A DNA stretch of 64,000 nucleotides from Rhodoferax ferrireducens (GTDB lineage: Bacteria; Pseudomonadota; Gammaproteobacteria; Burkholderiales; Burkholderiaceae_C), in NCBI RefSeq assembly GCF_003347515.1, contig NZ_QEII01000262.1:1-64000 (forward strand), in the 5' to 3' direction. How positions within the stretch are numbered: the first letter of the stretch is position 1; every line of letters starts with the position of its first letter. This document shows positions 18,607-27,598 of the stretch, one piece after another. A model generated the notes under the pieces. The model did no database searches and had not been told where the DNA came from. It saw nothing but the letters and a program-made list of their open reading frames with translations. The translations under genes and the position numbers were made by a program.

Positions 18607-19830
18607 TCAGGCCGGCTGCGGGCGACGCGCCAGGGCGATCCGCTGCGCGCGCATCAAGGCGGCCACGCCAACCAGGCTGAGGGCCAGCAACAGCCACACA
18701 CCATGCGTATAACCCGATTGCTGCGTCCACAACACACCTAGCAGATAGGGCGCAGCGGCGCGTGCCAGCGCCAGCGGTACACCCAGCGCCCCATTCAGGC
18801 TGGCCATGTGCTCGCGGTTCACATACTGCGCCATGGCCGTGCCTTTCACGATGGTCAGCATGCCGTTGCCCATGCCGTACAGCAGCACAAACAGGAGCAC
18901 TACCGCGACTTGTCCTTCTGCGGCCAGGGGTGCTGCCAGCAAGGCCAGCAGCCCCAGCGGAATCAGGCACGGAATCAGCCGGTTGGCCAGATGCAGATCG
19001 AAATGCTGCTCAAAGAAATACAGGAGCAGGCGGCCCAGCACCTGAATGAGGCCGATGCTGGCCGGGATGGCAATCACCCAAGCCTCGCGCAGGCCGTTCT
19101 CACGCAACAAGCTCACCATGTGCGCCGGCAAGGCGACCGTCACCGCCATCATCAGAATCACGAACACCCCGATCAGCAGGAACGGGGCACTGCGCAGATG
19201 GCGGGACAGATTTTGGGGCATGGCGGCGCTGCCGGACGCGTCGTGTGGCACGGGCCGCGGCGCACCACGCAGCGTGAACGCATGCAGCGGGGCGCAGACC
19301 AGCAGGTGCAGCGCCGCCAGCCCCGTGAGCGCATGGCGCCAGCCCCAGGCGGTGATCAACCAGGCGGTCAGCGGGATGAACACCGTGCTGGCGAGCCCGC
19401 CCAGAAACGTCATGGTGATGATGGCGCGACGGAAATCATGGGGGAAACGCCGCGTGACCACGGCAAAGACCGGTGAATACAAAACGGCCGCCATGGCGGC
19501 GCCCAGCCCGGCCCAGACCGCGTAGAAGCCGATCACATCGGTGACGAAGCCATGCAGCACCAGGCAAACACCGGCCAGCACCGAGCCCCCGGTCATGACG
19601 GCGCGCTCATGGCCGCGCTCAATCCAGCGGCCCACCGGATAGGCCATGAAGCCCTCGACCAGCAAGGCCAGGCTGAAGGCCAGCGAGGATTCCGCCCGGC
19701 TCAAGCCCAGTTCGCGCTCCACCGGCGCCATCACCAGGGCAAACATGTAAAAAATGCTGCCCCAGCTGATCAGTTGCGCCAGCGACAGCCAGCCCACCAG
19801 GCGGCGGTCGTGGGAAACAGGGTCTTGCAT
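18607..19830 (-). CDS. MFS transporter
   Basis: The 407-residue product has about twelve hydrophobic segments in two halves, the size of a 12-TM major facilitator. The loop PVGRWIERGHERAVM between TM2 and TM3 corresponds to the MFS motif A, and FYAVWAGLGAAMAAVLYSP resembles the monocarboxylate/oxalate-formate branch. Substrate unknown. Transcribed alone, convergent with the glycine-zipper gene. Its start ATG at 19830 lies 27 bp from repeat copy C. Confidence 0.88.
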   Translation of the reverse strand: MQDPVSHDRRLVGWLSLAQLISWGSIFYMFALVMAPVERELGLSRAESSLAFSLALLVEGFMAYPVGRWIERGHERAVMTGGSVLAGVCLVLHGFVTDVIGFYAVWAGLGAAMAAVLYSPVFAVVTRRFPHDFRRAIITMTFLGGLASTVFIPLTAWLITAWGWRHALTGLAALHLLVCAPLHAFTLRGAPRPVPHDASGSAAMPQNLSRHLRSAPFLLIGVFVILMMAVTVALPAHMVSLLRENGLREAWVIAIPASIGLIQVLGRLLLYFFEQHFDLHLANRLIPCLIPLGLLALLAAPLAAEGQVAVVLLFVLLYGMGNGMLTIVKGTAMAQYVNREHMASLNGALGVPLALARAAAPYLLGVLWTQQSGYTHGVWLLLALSLVGVAALMRAQRIALARRPQPA

Positions 19831-19856
19831 GGACTGGATTATGGCAAATATTTATG

Positions 19857-19915
19857 AAAAACAAGGGTCTAGCCCTCGTCAAATAAGCGCATACAGCTAT
19901 AAATTAAGTAGCAAA
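19857..19915 (-). repeat. Dispersed repeat, copy C
   Basis: On the minus strand: GCTACTTAATTTATAGCTG, GCGC, then ACGAGGGCTAGACCC and an AT-rich tail. It occupies the upstream region of the MFS gene, where its promoter should be. Confidence 0.7.
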
Positions 19916-20081
19916 AGCATGTAAGGACGCTGTTACATGTCCTCACGAAATGAAACGACTGGCGCCGCCACTTAATGGTGCAATCCATGCGACGGCGTTT
20001 TGCGATGACGCAGGTGCTTGGCCCCATCACGGTGCTGCGGTTTGTGGGCAAACCATGGCATGGCAACTTTTCTTAAAAAAA

Positions 20082-20423
20082 ATGAGCTGGAAAAAATCAA
20101 AATTTGCGTCCAGCCTGATGAGCCTGTTTGGCGAACCAGTGCGGGACCCCCACCCCGAGAGCCGCATCAAGGACATTCGTCAGGCGATGCTGGACAGTCT
20201 CTCCGGTTTGAGCGAAAGCCACCAACTGGCACGGGTTTGGGCACGCGTCCTCTACGCACCCGACATCCAGGCACTGTGGTACCTGCGCAGCGACATGATG
20301 ACGCTGCTGGCCGGCCTGCTGGGCGAGTCCGTCGCCCACGCGCGCCTCGCGGTCATCACACTCATGTTCACCGGCCTCTTGCCGGCCGCCCAGATGGCAC
20401 GCCCGCGCCGCTTGCGCACCTGA
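20082..20423 (+). CDS. Conserved hypothetical protein upstream of GGDEF/EAL gene
   Basis: A short helical protein of 113 residues from ATG 20082 (MSWKKSKFASSLMSLFG); starts at 20055 or 19950 are also in frame and none has a clear ribosome site. The middle segment RIKDIRQAMLDSLSGL and the C-terminal LWYLRSDMMTLLAGLLGESVAHARLAVITLMFTGLLP look conserved; I recall similar short proteins in related Burkholderiales but cannot name a function. It precedes the c-di-GMP gene by 103 bp in the same direction and could be co-transcribed. No signal peptide or TM segment. Confidence 0.55.
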   Translation: MSWKKSKFASSLMSLFGEPVRDPHPESRIKDIRQAMLDSLSGLSESHQLARVWARVLYAPDIQALWYLRSDMMTLLAGLLGESVAHARLAVITLMFTGLLPAAQMARPRRLRT

Positions 20424-20526
20424 GCGCAGGTCAGCAGCAAGCGCATCGCTTCCCCACAGGGCGCAACTGGCATCAATGTTGCGTACCTAGCCGGTCTTCG
20501 CCCGAAAACCGGGTCGTTAGGCTGCC

Positions 20527-22833
20527 ATGCTTGAACCTTCTTTGTTGTCCCGTCCCGATCCCACCGCCCCACACGTCTCGGACCTGACCCGCAAACTGGG
20601 GCCGGCATTGCTACAGGCGAGTTTGCCCGACGCCGCTGAAAAAATAGGCTTGTTCGGCCGCTGGTGGTGCGAGCCGCAGACCGGCCAATGGGTGTTGTCG
20701 ACCGGGGCGGCGAACCTGCTGGACGTCAACGCCGGGCTGCACCGCACCGGCAACAGCTGTTTCGAACAGGTGGTCCCGGACGATGTCTTGCGCCTGATGG
20801 CCGCCCTGCGTGAGCCCGGCCAGGCCGTCGAATGCGAATTTCGCATCATCAACGAGTTTGACGGTTTGCGCTGGCTGCGTCTGGTGTCGGAGCCCCTGCG
20901 CCTGCCCGGGCCAAGCGTGCAGACCGGGGTCGTGGTCGATGTCACCTCATCCCGGCTGGCCGCGATGCGGGAGCGCTTCTGCTTCGAGTCGACCCAGTTT
21001 CTCATCGGCACGCCGACATTGGGCGAGGCCGTGACCAAGGTGATTCAACTGGTGTGTGACAACCTGGGCTGGGAGTGCGGCGCCTATTGGTCACTTGAGC
21101 AGCAACAGATGGGCGACCATCGGCTGGCCTGCAAGTATCAGTGGCACCAGCCGGACTATCCGCTAGCGTCCTTCCGCCGGCAAAGCGCCACGCTGCGTCT
21201 GGCGCCGGGCGAGGGTCTGGTCGGCAACGTCTGGAGCACCATGCGGCCCGCCTGGGTGGAAGACATGGTCAACGGCACGGATTTCTTGCGTTGTCAAAGC
21301 GCCCATGAGTGCGGCTTGCAGTCAGGCTATGCGTTTCCGGTGTCTTATGTGACGGATGGCGGACGCCGCCACAGCCATGGCGTGCTGGAGTTCTACAGCA
21401 GTCTGTCACGCCAGCGCGAGGCCCAGTTGCCCAGCCTCGCCACGACCATAGGCGCATTGATTGCGCAGACGGTACAGCGCCTGGAGCAGCAGGAACTGAT
21501 CCGGCAGCTGGCGCAGGTCGATGACCTGACCGGCCTCGCCAATCGCAAGCATTTTCACCATCTGCTGGATGCGGCGTGCCTGAGCGCCACCTCATCGGGC
21601 GCCTCGTTCGCGGTCCTGAACATCGACCTCGACCGATTCAAGCAAATCAACGACGCCTTCGGCCACGAGGCCGGGAATCTGGTCTTGCATGACTTTGCAC
21701 AGCGCTTGCAGCGACTTGATCTGCCCGGGTGTGCGGTGGGCCGGCTGGGTGGCGATGAGTTCGCCATTCTGGTGACGCCGGCCGGTTCGATCGCGCAACT
21801 GCAGGCCCTGGGCGAGCGCGTGTTGCTGGCCGCGCGCCAGCCCTTTCTGTTCGAGCGTCAGGAATTGACGGTGTCGGCCAGCGTGGGGGTCAGCATCTTC
21901 CCCGACAACGGCTGGACCGGCTCGGAGCTCATGCGCAGCGCCGATGCCGCCATGTACCGCCGCAAACACGGCGGACGCAACGGACTGAGTTTTTTCTCAA
22001 GCGGTACCGCCGGGACCCTGGCCGAGCAACGCTCGGCGCTGGCCCGGCAATTGACGATGGAAGCCGAATTGCAGCACGCGCTGGTGAGCGACGAATTCTT
22101 TCTGGTCTACCAGCCGGTGTTTGGCCGCGACGCCGAGCACATGGTCGCGGTCGAGGCGCTGATTCGCTGGCGGCGGCCCGGCGGCGACGTGGTGCCGCCC
22201 GACGTGTTCATCCCGGTGGCGGAGCAGAGCGGCCTGATCGTGCAGATCGGCCGCTGGGTGGTCAAGCGCGCCTGCCATGATTTGGCCCTTCTGCAGCGCG
22301 CCGGCTTTAAGGACTTGCAGGTCAACGTCAACATGGCGGCGCCCGAGTTTGTCAATGCCCGTCTGCCAGCTGAGTTGATGGCCGTGGTGGAGGCGTGCGG
22401 GGTGGCGCCGCAGCACCTCTGCCTGGAACTGACCGAGGGCCTGGTGATGAAGCAGCCCGACAAGGTCATTCCGGTGATGGCCGCCTTGCGGCAACTGGGC
22501 TTCAAGATCAGCCTGGATGATTTCGGCATGGGCCATTCGTCGCTGTCACGCATGAAGAATCTGCCAATCTCCTCCTTGAAAATTGATCGTTCCTTTGTCA
22601 GCGGCCTGCCGCACGACCGGGGCGATGGCGCGATCGTGCGCACCATTCTGGACCTGGGGCGGCATATGAAACTGCAGGTCATCGCCGAAGGCGTCGAGAC
22701 CGATGCGCAACTCATCTACCTGCGCCAGTTCGGTTGCAGCCTGATTCAGGGTTTTCTATTGGGTCGCCCCAAGACCGTGTCAGAGCTGATGGCCGCTCAT
22801 TCACAAAGCACCAACGAACAGGCAACCCCATGA
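20527..22833 (+). CDS. PAS-GAF-GGDEF-EAL c-di-GMP signalling protein
   Basis: The 768-residue cytoplasmic protein has an N-terminal PAS-like region (about 35-140), a GAF domain (about 150-310), GGDEF (about 330-490) and EAL (about 510-760). The GGDEF motif RLGGDEFAIL is intact (near 407) but no RxxD inhibitory site precedes it. The EAL domain keeps EALIRW (near 541), NVNMA, ELTE, LDDFGMGHSS and AEGVE, so phosphodiesterase activity is likely; net direction cannot be told from sequence. No TM segment. Its stop overlaps the start of the Cache/CheW gene (ATGA), so the two are translationally coupled, linking c-di-GMP turnover with a chemotaxis-type adaptor. Confidence 0.95.
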   Translation: MLEPSLLSRPDPTAPHVSDLTRKLGPALLQASLPDAAEKIGLFGRWWCEPQTGQWVLSTGAANLLDVNAGLHRTGNSCFEQVVPDDVLRLMAALREPGQAVECEFRIINEFDGLRWLRLVSEPLRLPGPSVQTGVVVDVTSSRLAAMRERFCFESTQFLIGTPTLGEAVTKVIQLVCDNLGWECGAYWSLEQQQMGDHRLACKYQWHQPDYPLASFRRQSATLRLAPGEGLVGNVWSTMRPAWVEDMVNGTDFLRCQSAHECGLQSGYAFPVSYVTDGGRRHSHGVLEFYSSLSRQREAQLPSLATTIGALIAQTVQRLEQQELIRQLAQVDDLTGLANRKHFHHLLDAACLSATSSGASFAVLNIDLDRFKQINDAFGHEAGNLVLHDFAQRLQRLDLPGCAVGRLGGDEFAILVTPAGSIAQLQALGERVLLAARQPFLFERQELTVSASVGVSIFPDNGWTGSELMRSADAAMYRRKHGGRNGLSFFSSGTAGTLAEQRSALARQLTMEAELQHALVSDEFFLVYQPVFGRDAEHMVAVEALIRWRRPGGDVVPPDVFIPVAEQSGLIVQIGRWVVKRACHDLALLQRAGFKDLQVNVNMAAPEFVNARLPAELMAVVEACGVAPQHLCLELTEGLVMKQPDKVIPVMAALRQLGFKISLDDFGMGHSSLSRMKNLPISSLKIDRSFVSGLPHDRGDGAIVRTILDLGRHMKLQVIAEGVETDAQLIYLRQFGCSLIQGFLLGRPKTVSELMAAHSQSTNEQATP

Positions 22834-25376
22834 TGAACACCGCGGCCCCGCTGCAGATTGACACCTATCTGCCCTACATGCGCGACGTGATTCGCTGCGA
22901 ACAATCGCTGCACGAGTTGAACCTGATGTGGCGCATGATCGAATCCTCGGCCAAGATGAACTGCCCAGTCGAAGCCAGGACCATTTTGCCGACCATGGCG
23001 GCCACGCGCGAGGGATTCAATCGTCTGGAGCAGGAGCTGGTCGCCAGCCTGGTGAAGGAAAAAATTGCCACCGTGCTCGATGAGATCGGCACCAAAGCCC
23101 AGTATGTGATCGACATCGTGGTGCGCAATCTGTTTGAACGCACCGCCGATGTGGGTTTTCTGGCCACCGACAACGAGCTGTGCGCCTTTGTCGCCGGCCT
23201 GAGCGACAACCCGCCCGCCATTCGCCAGCGGCTGCGCGCCTACCGCAGCAAATACACGGTGTATGACGAGATCATTCTGCTCGACGCCGCCGGCAATGTG
23301 CTGGTGCAGATTGACGAAGCCACGCCGCTGGAAGGCAGCGTCGATCCGCTGCTGGCCCAGACGCTGGCCAGCACCACCTATGTCGAAACCTTTCGTGCCA
23401 CGGATCTGCGTCCGGCCAAAAAGCAGGCACTGATTTATTCGCGCCGCATGCTGCACCCGGACACCGGCGTGGTCGTCGGCGTGCTGTGTCTGTGCTTTAA
23501 CTTCGAGCAGGAAATGGCGGGCATCTTCCAGTCGCATCGCGATCCGGCCGGACGCTCGAACATGATGCTGCTCGATGGCGAGAATCGCGTGATTGAAAGT
23601 GCGGATGCCTTGTGGATTCCACCCGGTGCCGTGGTGCCGGTCAACCCCGGCTCGACCGCGAAACTGATGATGTTTGCGGGCCGTGAATACCTGGTGCGCA
23701 CCTTCCGTTCCGAGGGCTACCAGGGCTATCCTGGGCCACCGGGCTGGCAGGGCCAGGTCATGATTCCGGTTGACGTGGCGTTTACCGGCGGTGGCAGCGG
23801 CACCCTGGCAGCGCTCGATCCCGGCGTCGCGGCAGGTTTGCTGTCGCACGCCCAGTCCTTTTCGCCCCCGCTGTACGAGATCATGACGGCCGCTGAAACC
23901 ATCCAGCGCGTGGTGTGGAACGGCCAGGTGATGACGACCGGCCAGCGCGGCGAGCAGATGAAGCTCAAGACGATTCTGGACCAGATCAGCGAAACCGGTG
24001 CCCGCAGCAACGAGCTGTTTGCCAAATCGATTGGCGATCTGTATGAAACGGTGCTGGCGTCCAGCCTGCGTGATTCGGAATTCGTGTCGCACCTGCTGGT
24101 TGATCTGCTGGACCGCAATCTCTACGAGCGCTCGGATGACTGTCGCTGGTGGGCCTTGACGCCGGAGTTGCGCGTGGCACTGGCGGCGCCGGAACGTGAC
24201 GGCGAAGAGATCGAGCGCATGAGCCTCATCCTGGACTACATCAACCGCCTGTACACGGTCTACACCCGCATCTTCGTCTACGACGCCAGCGGCTGCATTG
24301 TGGCCAGCACCCATCCCGAGCAGGAGGACGGGACGGTGCTGGGAACTTTCATCGAAACCGACACGCTGGCGCAGGTGCGCGCGCTGCGCAGTGAGCAGGA
24401 CTACTGCGTGACACCGTTTGCGCCCAGTCCACTGTACGGTGGCCGGCCCACCTATGTGTATCACGCAGCCATCCGCGACCCCGATGACGATGCGAGCGTG
24501 GTCGGCGGCATCGGCATCGTGTTCGATTCAGCGCCTGAACTGGACGCCATGCTGCGCAGCGGCCTGGGCAACAAGGCCGGGGTGACGGCCTTGTTCGTTG
24601 ACCGACAGGGCTGCGTGATTGCCAGCACGGATCAGAGCCGCCCGGTCGGCACGACCTTGAAACTGGACCAGACCCTGCTCGATCTACCCAACGGCAGCAG
24701 TGCGTCACGCATCGTGATCCACGACGGGCATTACGCGATCATGGGCTGTACGGTGTCCAGCGGCTACCGGGAATTCAAGGTGTCGGATGGCTACCGTGAA
24801 GATGTGCTGGCACTGGTCTACGATTCGTTTGGTGAAGTGCGCGGGCGTCTGAGCGCCGGCCACAAGGGCAACACGATGCTGCAAGCGGAAGTGAATGCCA
24901 TCGGGGGGCGCGAATTCGCCACTTTCTTTATTGATGGCGTCCTGTTCGCCTTGCCCGCCGAGCATGTGCTGGAGGCGCTGCCTGCGTCGAAAATTTCAAC
25001 CGTGTCCCGGGATGAGCGCAAGGCTTGCATCGGCCTGTTGGGGCTGCAGCATGAAGCGGTGAACAAGGGCTCGGTTTGGGTCTTTGACCTGGGCTATCTG
25101 CTGCACGGCCGGCCCGCCATCATCGACCGGAGCAGCCAGGTGATCATCGTGCGCTTTGGCGAGCAGACGATTGGCCTGCTGGTCGATGCGCTGCATGGCG
25201 TGCCGGAGTTCAACACGGCCCAGATCATGCCGACCCCTTTTACCGGAAGTTCAGATGGCAAGCTGGTGAAGTACTTCATCAAGGCCAACGGCGGCCAATT
25301 GCTAATTCAGGCGGTCGATGTCAGCAGTCTTTTTGCGCTGCTGATGGTTCGGGACGGCGTCGCTCAAGCCAGCTGA
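22830..25376 (+). CDS. Soluble double-Cache protein with C-terminal CheW-like domain
   Basis: An 848-residue protein without signal peptide or TM segment. Two similar halves are visible: RNLFERTADVGFLATDNEL near residue 98 and DRNLYERSDDCRWWALTPEL near 428. Each is followed by a Cache-like sensor (YTVYDEIILLDAAGNVLVQI; YTVYTRIFVYDASGCIVAS). The second half has a further Cache-like repeat (VTALFVDRQGCVIASTDQS). Residues about 690-840 resemble CheW (FATFFIDGVLFALPAEHVLEAL ... VIIVRFGEQTIGLLVDALHGV). Cache sensors normally sit outside the membrane in chemoreceptors or kinases; a cytoplasmic Cache-CheW chain without HAMP or methyl-accepting region is unusual. The start at 22830 overlaps the upstream stop. 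Confidence 0.75.
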   Translation: MMNTAAPLQIDTYLPYMRDVIRCEQSLHELNLMWRMIESSAKMNCPVEARTILPTMAATREGFNRLEQELVASLVKEKIATVLDEIGTKAQYVIDIVVRNLFERTADVGFLATDNELCAFVAGLSDNPPAIRQRLRAYRSKYTVYDEIILLDAAGNVLVQIDEATPLEGSVDPLLAQTLASTTYVETFRATDLRPAKKQALIYSRRMLHPDTGVVVGVLCLCFNFEQEMAGIFQSHRDPAGRSNMMLLDGENRVIESADALWIPPGAVVPVNPGSTAKLMMFAGREYLVRTFRSEGYQGYPGPPGWQGQVMIPVDVAFTGGGSGTLAALDPGVAAGLLSHAQSFSPPLYEIMTAAETIQRVVWNGQVMTTGQRGEQMKLKTILDQISETGARSNELFAKSIGDLYETVLASSLRDSEFVSHLLVDLLDRNLYERSDDCRWWALTPELRVALAAPERDGEEIERMSLILDYINRLYTVYTRIFVYDASGCIVASTHPEQEDGTVLGTFIETDTLAQVRALRSEQDYCVTPFAPSPLYGGRPTYVYHAAIRDPDDDASVVGGIGIVFDSAPELDAMLRSGLGNKAGVTALFVDRQGCVIASTDQSRPVGTTLKLDQTLLDLPNGSSASRIVIHDGHYAIMGCTVSSGYREFKVSDGYREDVLALVYDSFGEVRGRLSAGHKGNTMLQAEVNAIGGREFATFFIDGVLFALPAEHVLEALPASKISTVSRDERKACIGLLGLQHEAVNKGSVWVFDLGYLLHGRPAIIDRSSQVIIVRFGEQTIGLLVDALHGVPEFNTAQIMPTPFTGSSDGKLVKYFIKANGGQLLIQAVDVSSLFALLMVRDGVAQAS

Positions 25377-25389
25377 GGGGCTGCGCTGC

Positions 25390-26928
25390 TTACAGGCTGG
25401 CGCGCAGTGCGCGCCGGTATTGCATGGCCTCGGCCACATGCGCGACCAGTGTCGTGTCCGACCCCGCCAGATCGGCAATCGTGCGCGCCACTTTCAGCGC
25501 CCGGTGCGTGCTGCGGGCAGACCAGCCCAGGCGCGCGGCCGCGATGTTCAGGAACTTCACCGCCGCCTCGTCCAGCCGCACGTGCGCATCGATGTCCGGG
25601 CCTTGCAGTGCCTGGTTCGCCTTGCCCTGGCGGGCATTAGCGACCTCGCGGGCCGCCGTGCAGCGCGCCCGGATGGTGGCGGTGGATTCGCCGGGGCGGG
25701 CCTGCATGAGATCCGCCGACTGCAAGGCGGGCACCTCGACATGCAGGTCAATGCGGTCAATCAGCGGACCACTGAGTTTGCCCTGGTAGCGCGAGACCTG
25801 ATCGGGCGTGCAGCGGCAGGCTTTTTGCACCGAACCCAAATAGCCGCAGGGGCAGGGGTTCATGGCTCCGATCAACTGGAAGCGTGCCGGAAACTCGGCC
25901 CGGCGGGCAGCGCGCGAGATCGTGATGGTGCCGGACTCCAGCGGCTCGCGCAGCGCTTCAAGCGCGGCCCGCGGAAACTCAGGCATTTCGTCCAAAAATA
26001 AAACACCGTGGTGCGCCAGCGAGATTTCACCGGGCCGCGGTGGCGAACCGCCGCCGACCAGGGCCACGGCGCTGGCCGTGTGGTGCGGACTGCAGGTCGG
26101 CCGCTGCGCCCAGCGGTCCAGCGAAAAGCGGCCACCGAGGCTGGCCACCGCCGCGCTTTGCAGCGCCTCGTCCGTCGTCATGGCCGGCAGCAGGCCGGCA
26201 AAGCGGTGTGCCAGCATGGACTTGCCCGAGCCCGGCGGCCCCATCAGCAGCAGGCTGTGCCCGCCGGCGGCGGCGATTTCCAGTGCCCGCTTCGCACCCA
26301 GCTGGCCTTTGACATCGCCCAGATCCGGGTACAGCACGGCATGGGTCCGGGGCAAGGTCGTGACACGCGACCATCCCGGCGAGGGCTCGGGGGGCGGGGC
26401 GTCCGCTGCCAGCGGCAGAAAGTTCTGCACCACGTCCAGCAAGTGCCGCGCCCGGTAGACCTGGGCGTCGGGCACCAGGGCGGCTTCTTCCGCGCTGTCC
26501 GGGGGCAACACCAGCTGGGTCACGACCCGCCCGGCATGCAAGGCCAGACTCATGGCCAGGGCGCCGCGCACCGGCCGCAACTCGCCGGACAACGACAATT
26601 CCCCGGCGAATTCATGGCCCGCCAAGCGGGCCGCGTCGATCTGTCCGCTGGCCGCGAGGATGCCCAGCGCTATCGGCAGGTCAAAACGGCCGGAGTCCTT
26701 GGGCAGGTCGGCCGGTGCCAGATTGACGGTAATGCGTTTGTTATGCGGAAATTCGAGCCCCGAGTTTTGAATCGCGCAGCGCACCCGCTCACGCGCTTCC
26801 TTGACCTCCACGTCGGCCAAACCCACCAGCGTGAAGCTGGGCAGGCCATTGGCCAGATGCACTTCGACCGTGACCGCCGCCGCGTCCAGGCCCAGCAGGG
26901 CCCGGCTTTGCACCAAAGAAAGACTCAT
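25390..26928 (-). CDS. comM: ComM/YifB-family Mg-chelatase-like AAA+ ATPase
   Basis: The 512-residue protein has the YifB/ComM architecture: an N-terminal Lon-like domain (MSLSLVQSRALLGLDAAAV; NLAPADLPKDSGRFDLP), an AAA+ core with Walker A GPPGSGKSML and Walker B LFLDEMPEF, a Cys-rich insert (CPCGYLG...CRC) and a C-terminal Mg-chelatase lid. In Haemophilus and Vibrio ComM is a branch-migration helicase supporting natural transformation; many non-competent bacteria also have it. Ends 13 bp from the convergent Cache/CheW gene. ATG 26928 follows GAGAGGAATC. Confidence 0.92.
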   Translation of the reverse strand: MSLSLVQSRALLGLDAAAVTVEVHLANGLPSFTLVGLADVEVKEARERVRCAIQNSGLEFPHNKRITVNLAPADLPKDSGRFDLPIALGILAASGQIDAARLAGHEFAGELSLSGELRPVRGALAMSLALHAGRVVTQLVLPPDSAEEAALVPDAQVYRARHLLDVVQNFLPLAADAPPPEPSPGWSRVTTLPRTHAVLYPDLGDVKGQLGAKRALEIAAAGGHSLLLMGPPGSGKSMLAHRFAGLLPAMTTDEALQSAAVASLGGRFSLDRWAQRPTCSPHHTASAVALVGGGSPPRPGEISLAHHGVLFLDEMPEFPRAALEALREPLESGTITISRAARRAEFPARFQLIGAMNPCPCGYLGSVQKACRCTPDQVSRYQGKLSGPLIDRIDLHVEVPALQSADLMQARPGESTATIRARCTAAREVANARQGKANQALQGPDIDAHVRLDEAAVKFLNIAAARLGWSARSTHRALKVARTIADLAGSDTTLVAHVAEAMQYRRALRASL

Positions 26929-26979
26929 GAGGATTCCTCTCCAAAAGGGTGCATGCGCAGCAAGCTCACCCGAGTTTCA

Positions 26980-26996
26980 TGCACTTAACTGGTGCA
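26980..26996 (+). promoter_or_regulatory. NtrC binding site upstream of glnK
   Basis: TGCACTTAACTGGTGCA matches the NtrC consensus TGCACCA-N3-TGGTGCA in 15 of the 17-bp layout's key positions. It lies about 80 bp upstream of the sigma-54 element at 27078-27094, the normal distance for an enhancer. A further half site (GGTGCATGCGCA) is at 26948-26959. Confidence 0.75.
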
Positions 26997-27077
26997 TACT
27001 GTTTATTTATACATACATCTTAGCGCAGCTGCTTTCGCCCAATCGATGGCGCCCGCATCAAAGCCAGGAAAATAATA

Positions 27078-27094
27078 TTGGCATGAACCGTGCA
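27078..27094 (+). promoter_or_regulatory. Sigma-54 promoter of glnK-amtB
   Basis: TTGGCATGAACCGTGCA has the -24 GG and -12 GC doublets at the right spacing (consensus TTGGCAC-N5-TTGCA). With the NtrC site it implies nitrogen-limitation control of glnK and amtB. Confidence 0.78.
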
Positions 27095-27129
27095 TGTCCC
27101 CATCGTCCGCTAACTAGTTGGAGAAGCTT

Positions 27130-27521
<392 letters not shown>

Positions 27522-27598
27522 AATTTGGCGGTACAGGGCGTGGCCGCGCAGCGGCAAGCCCTGTCCTTCGCTGTTCAACGTCATTACAGAACATCAAC

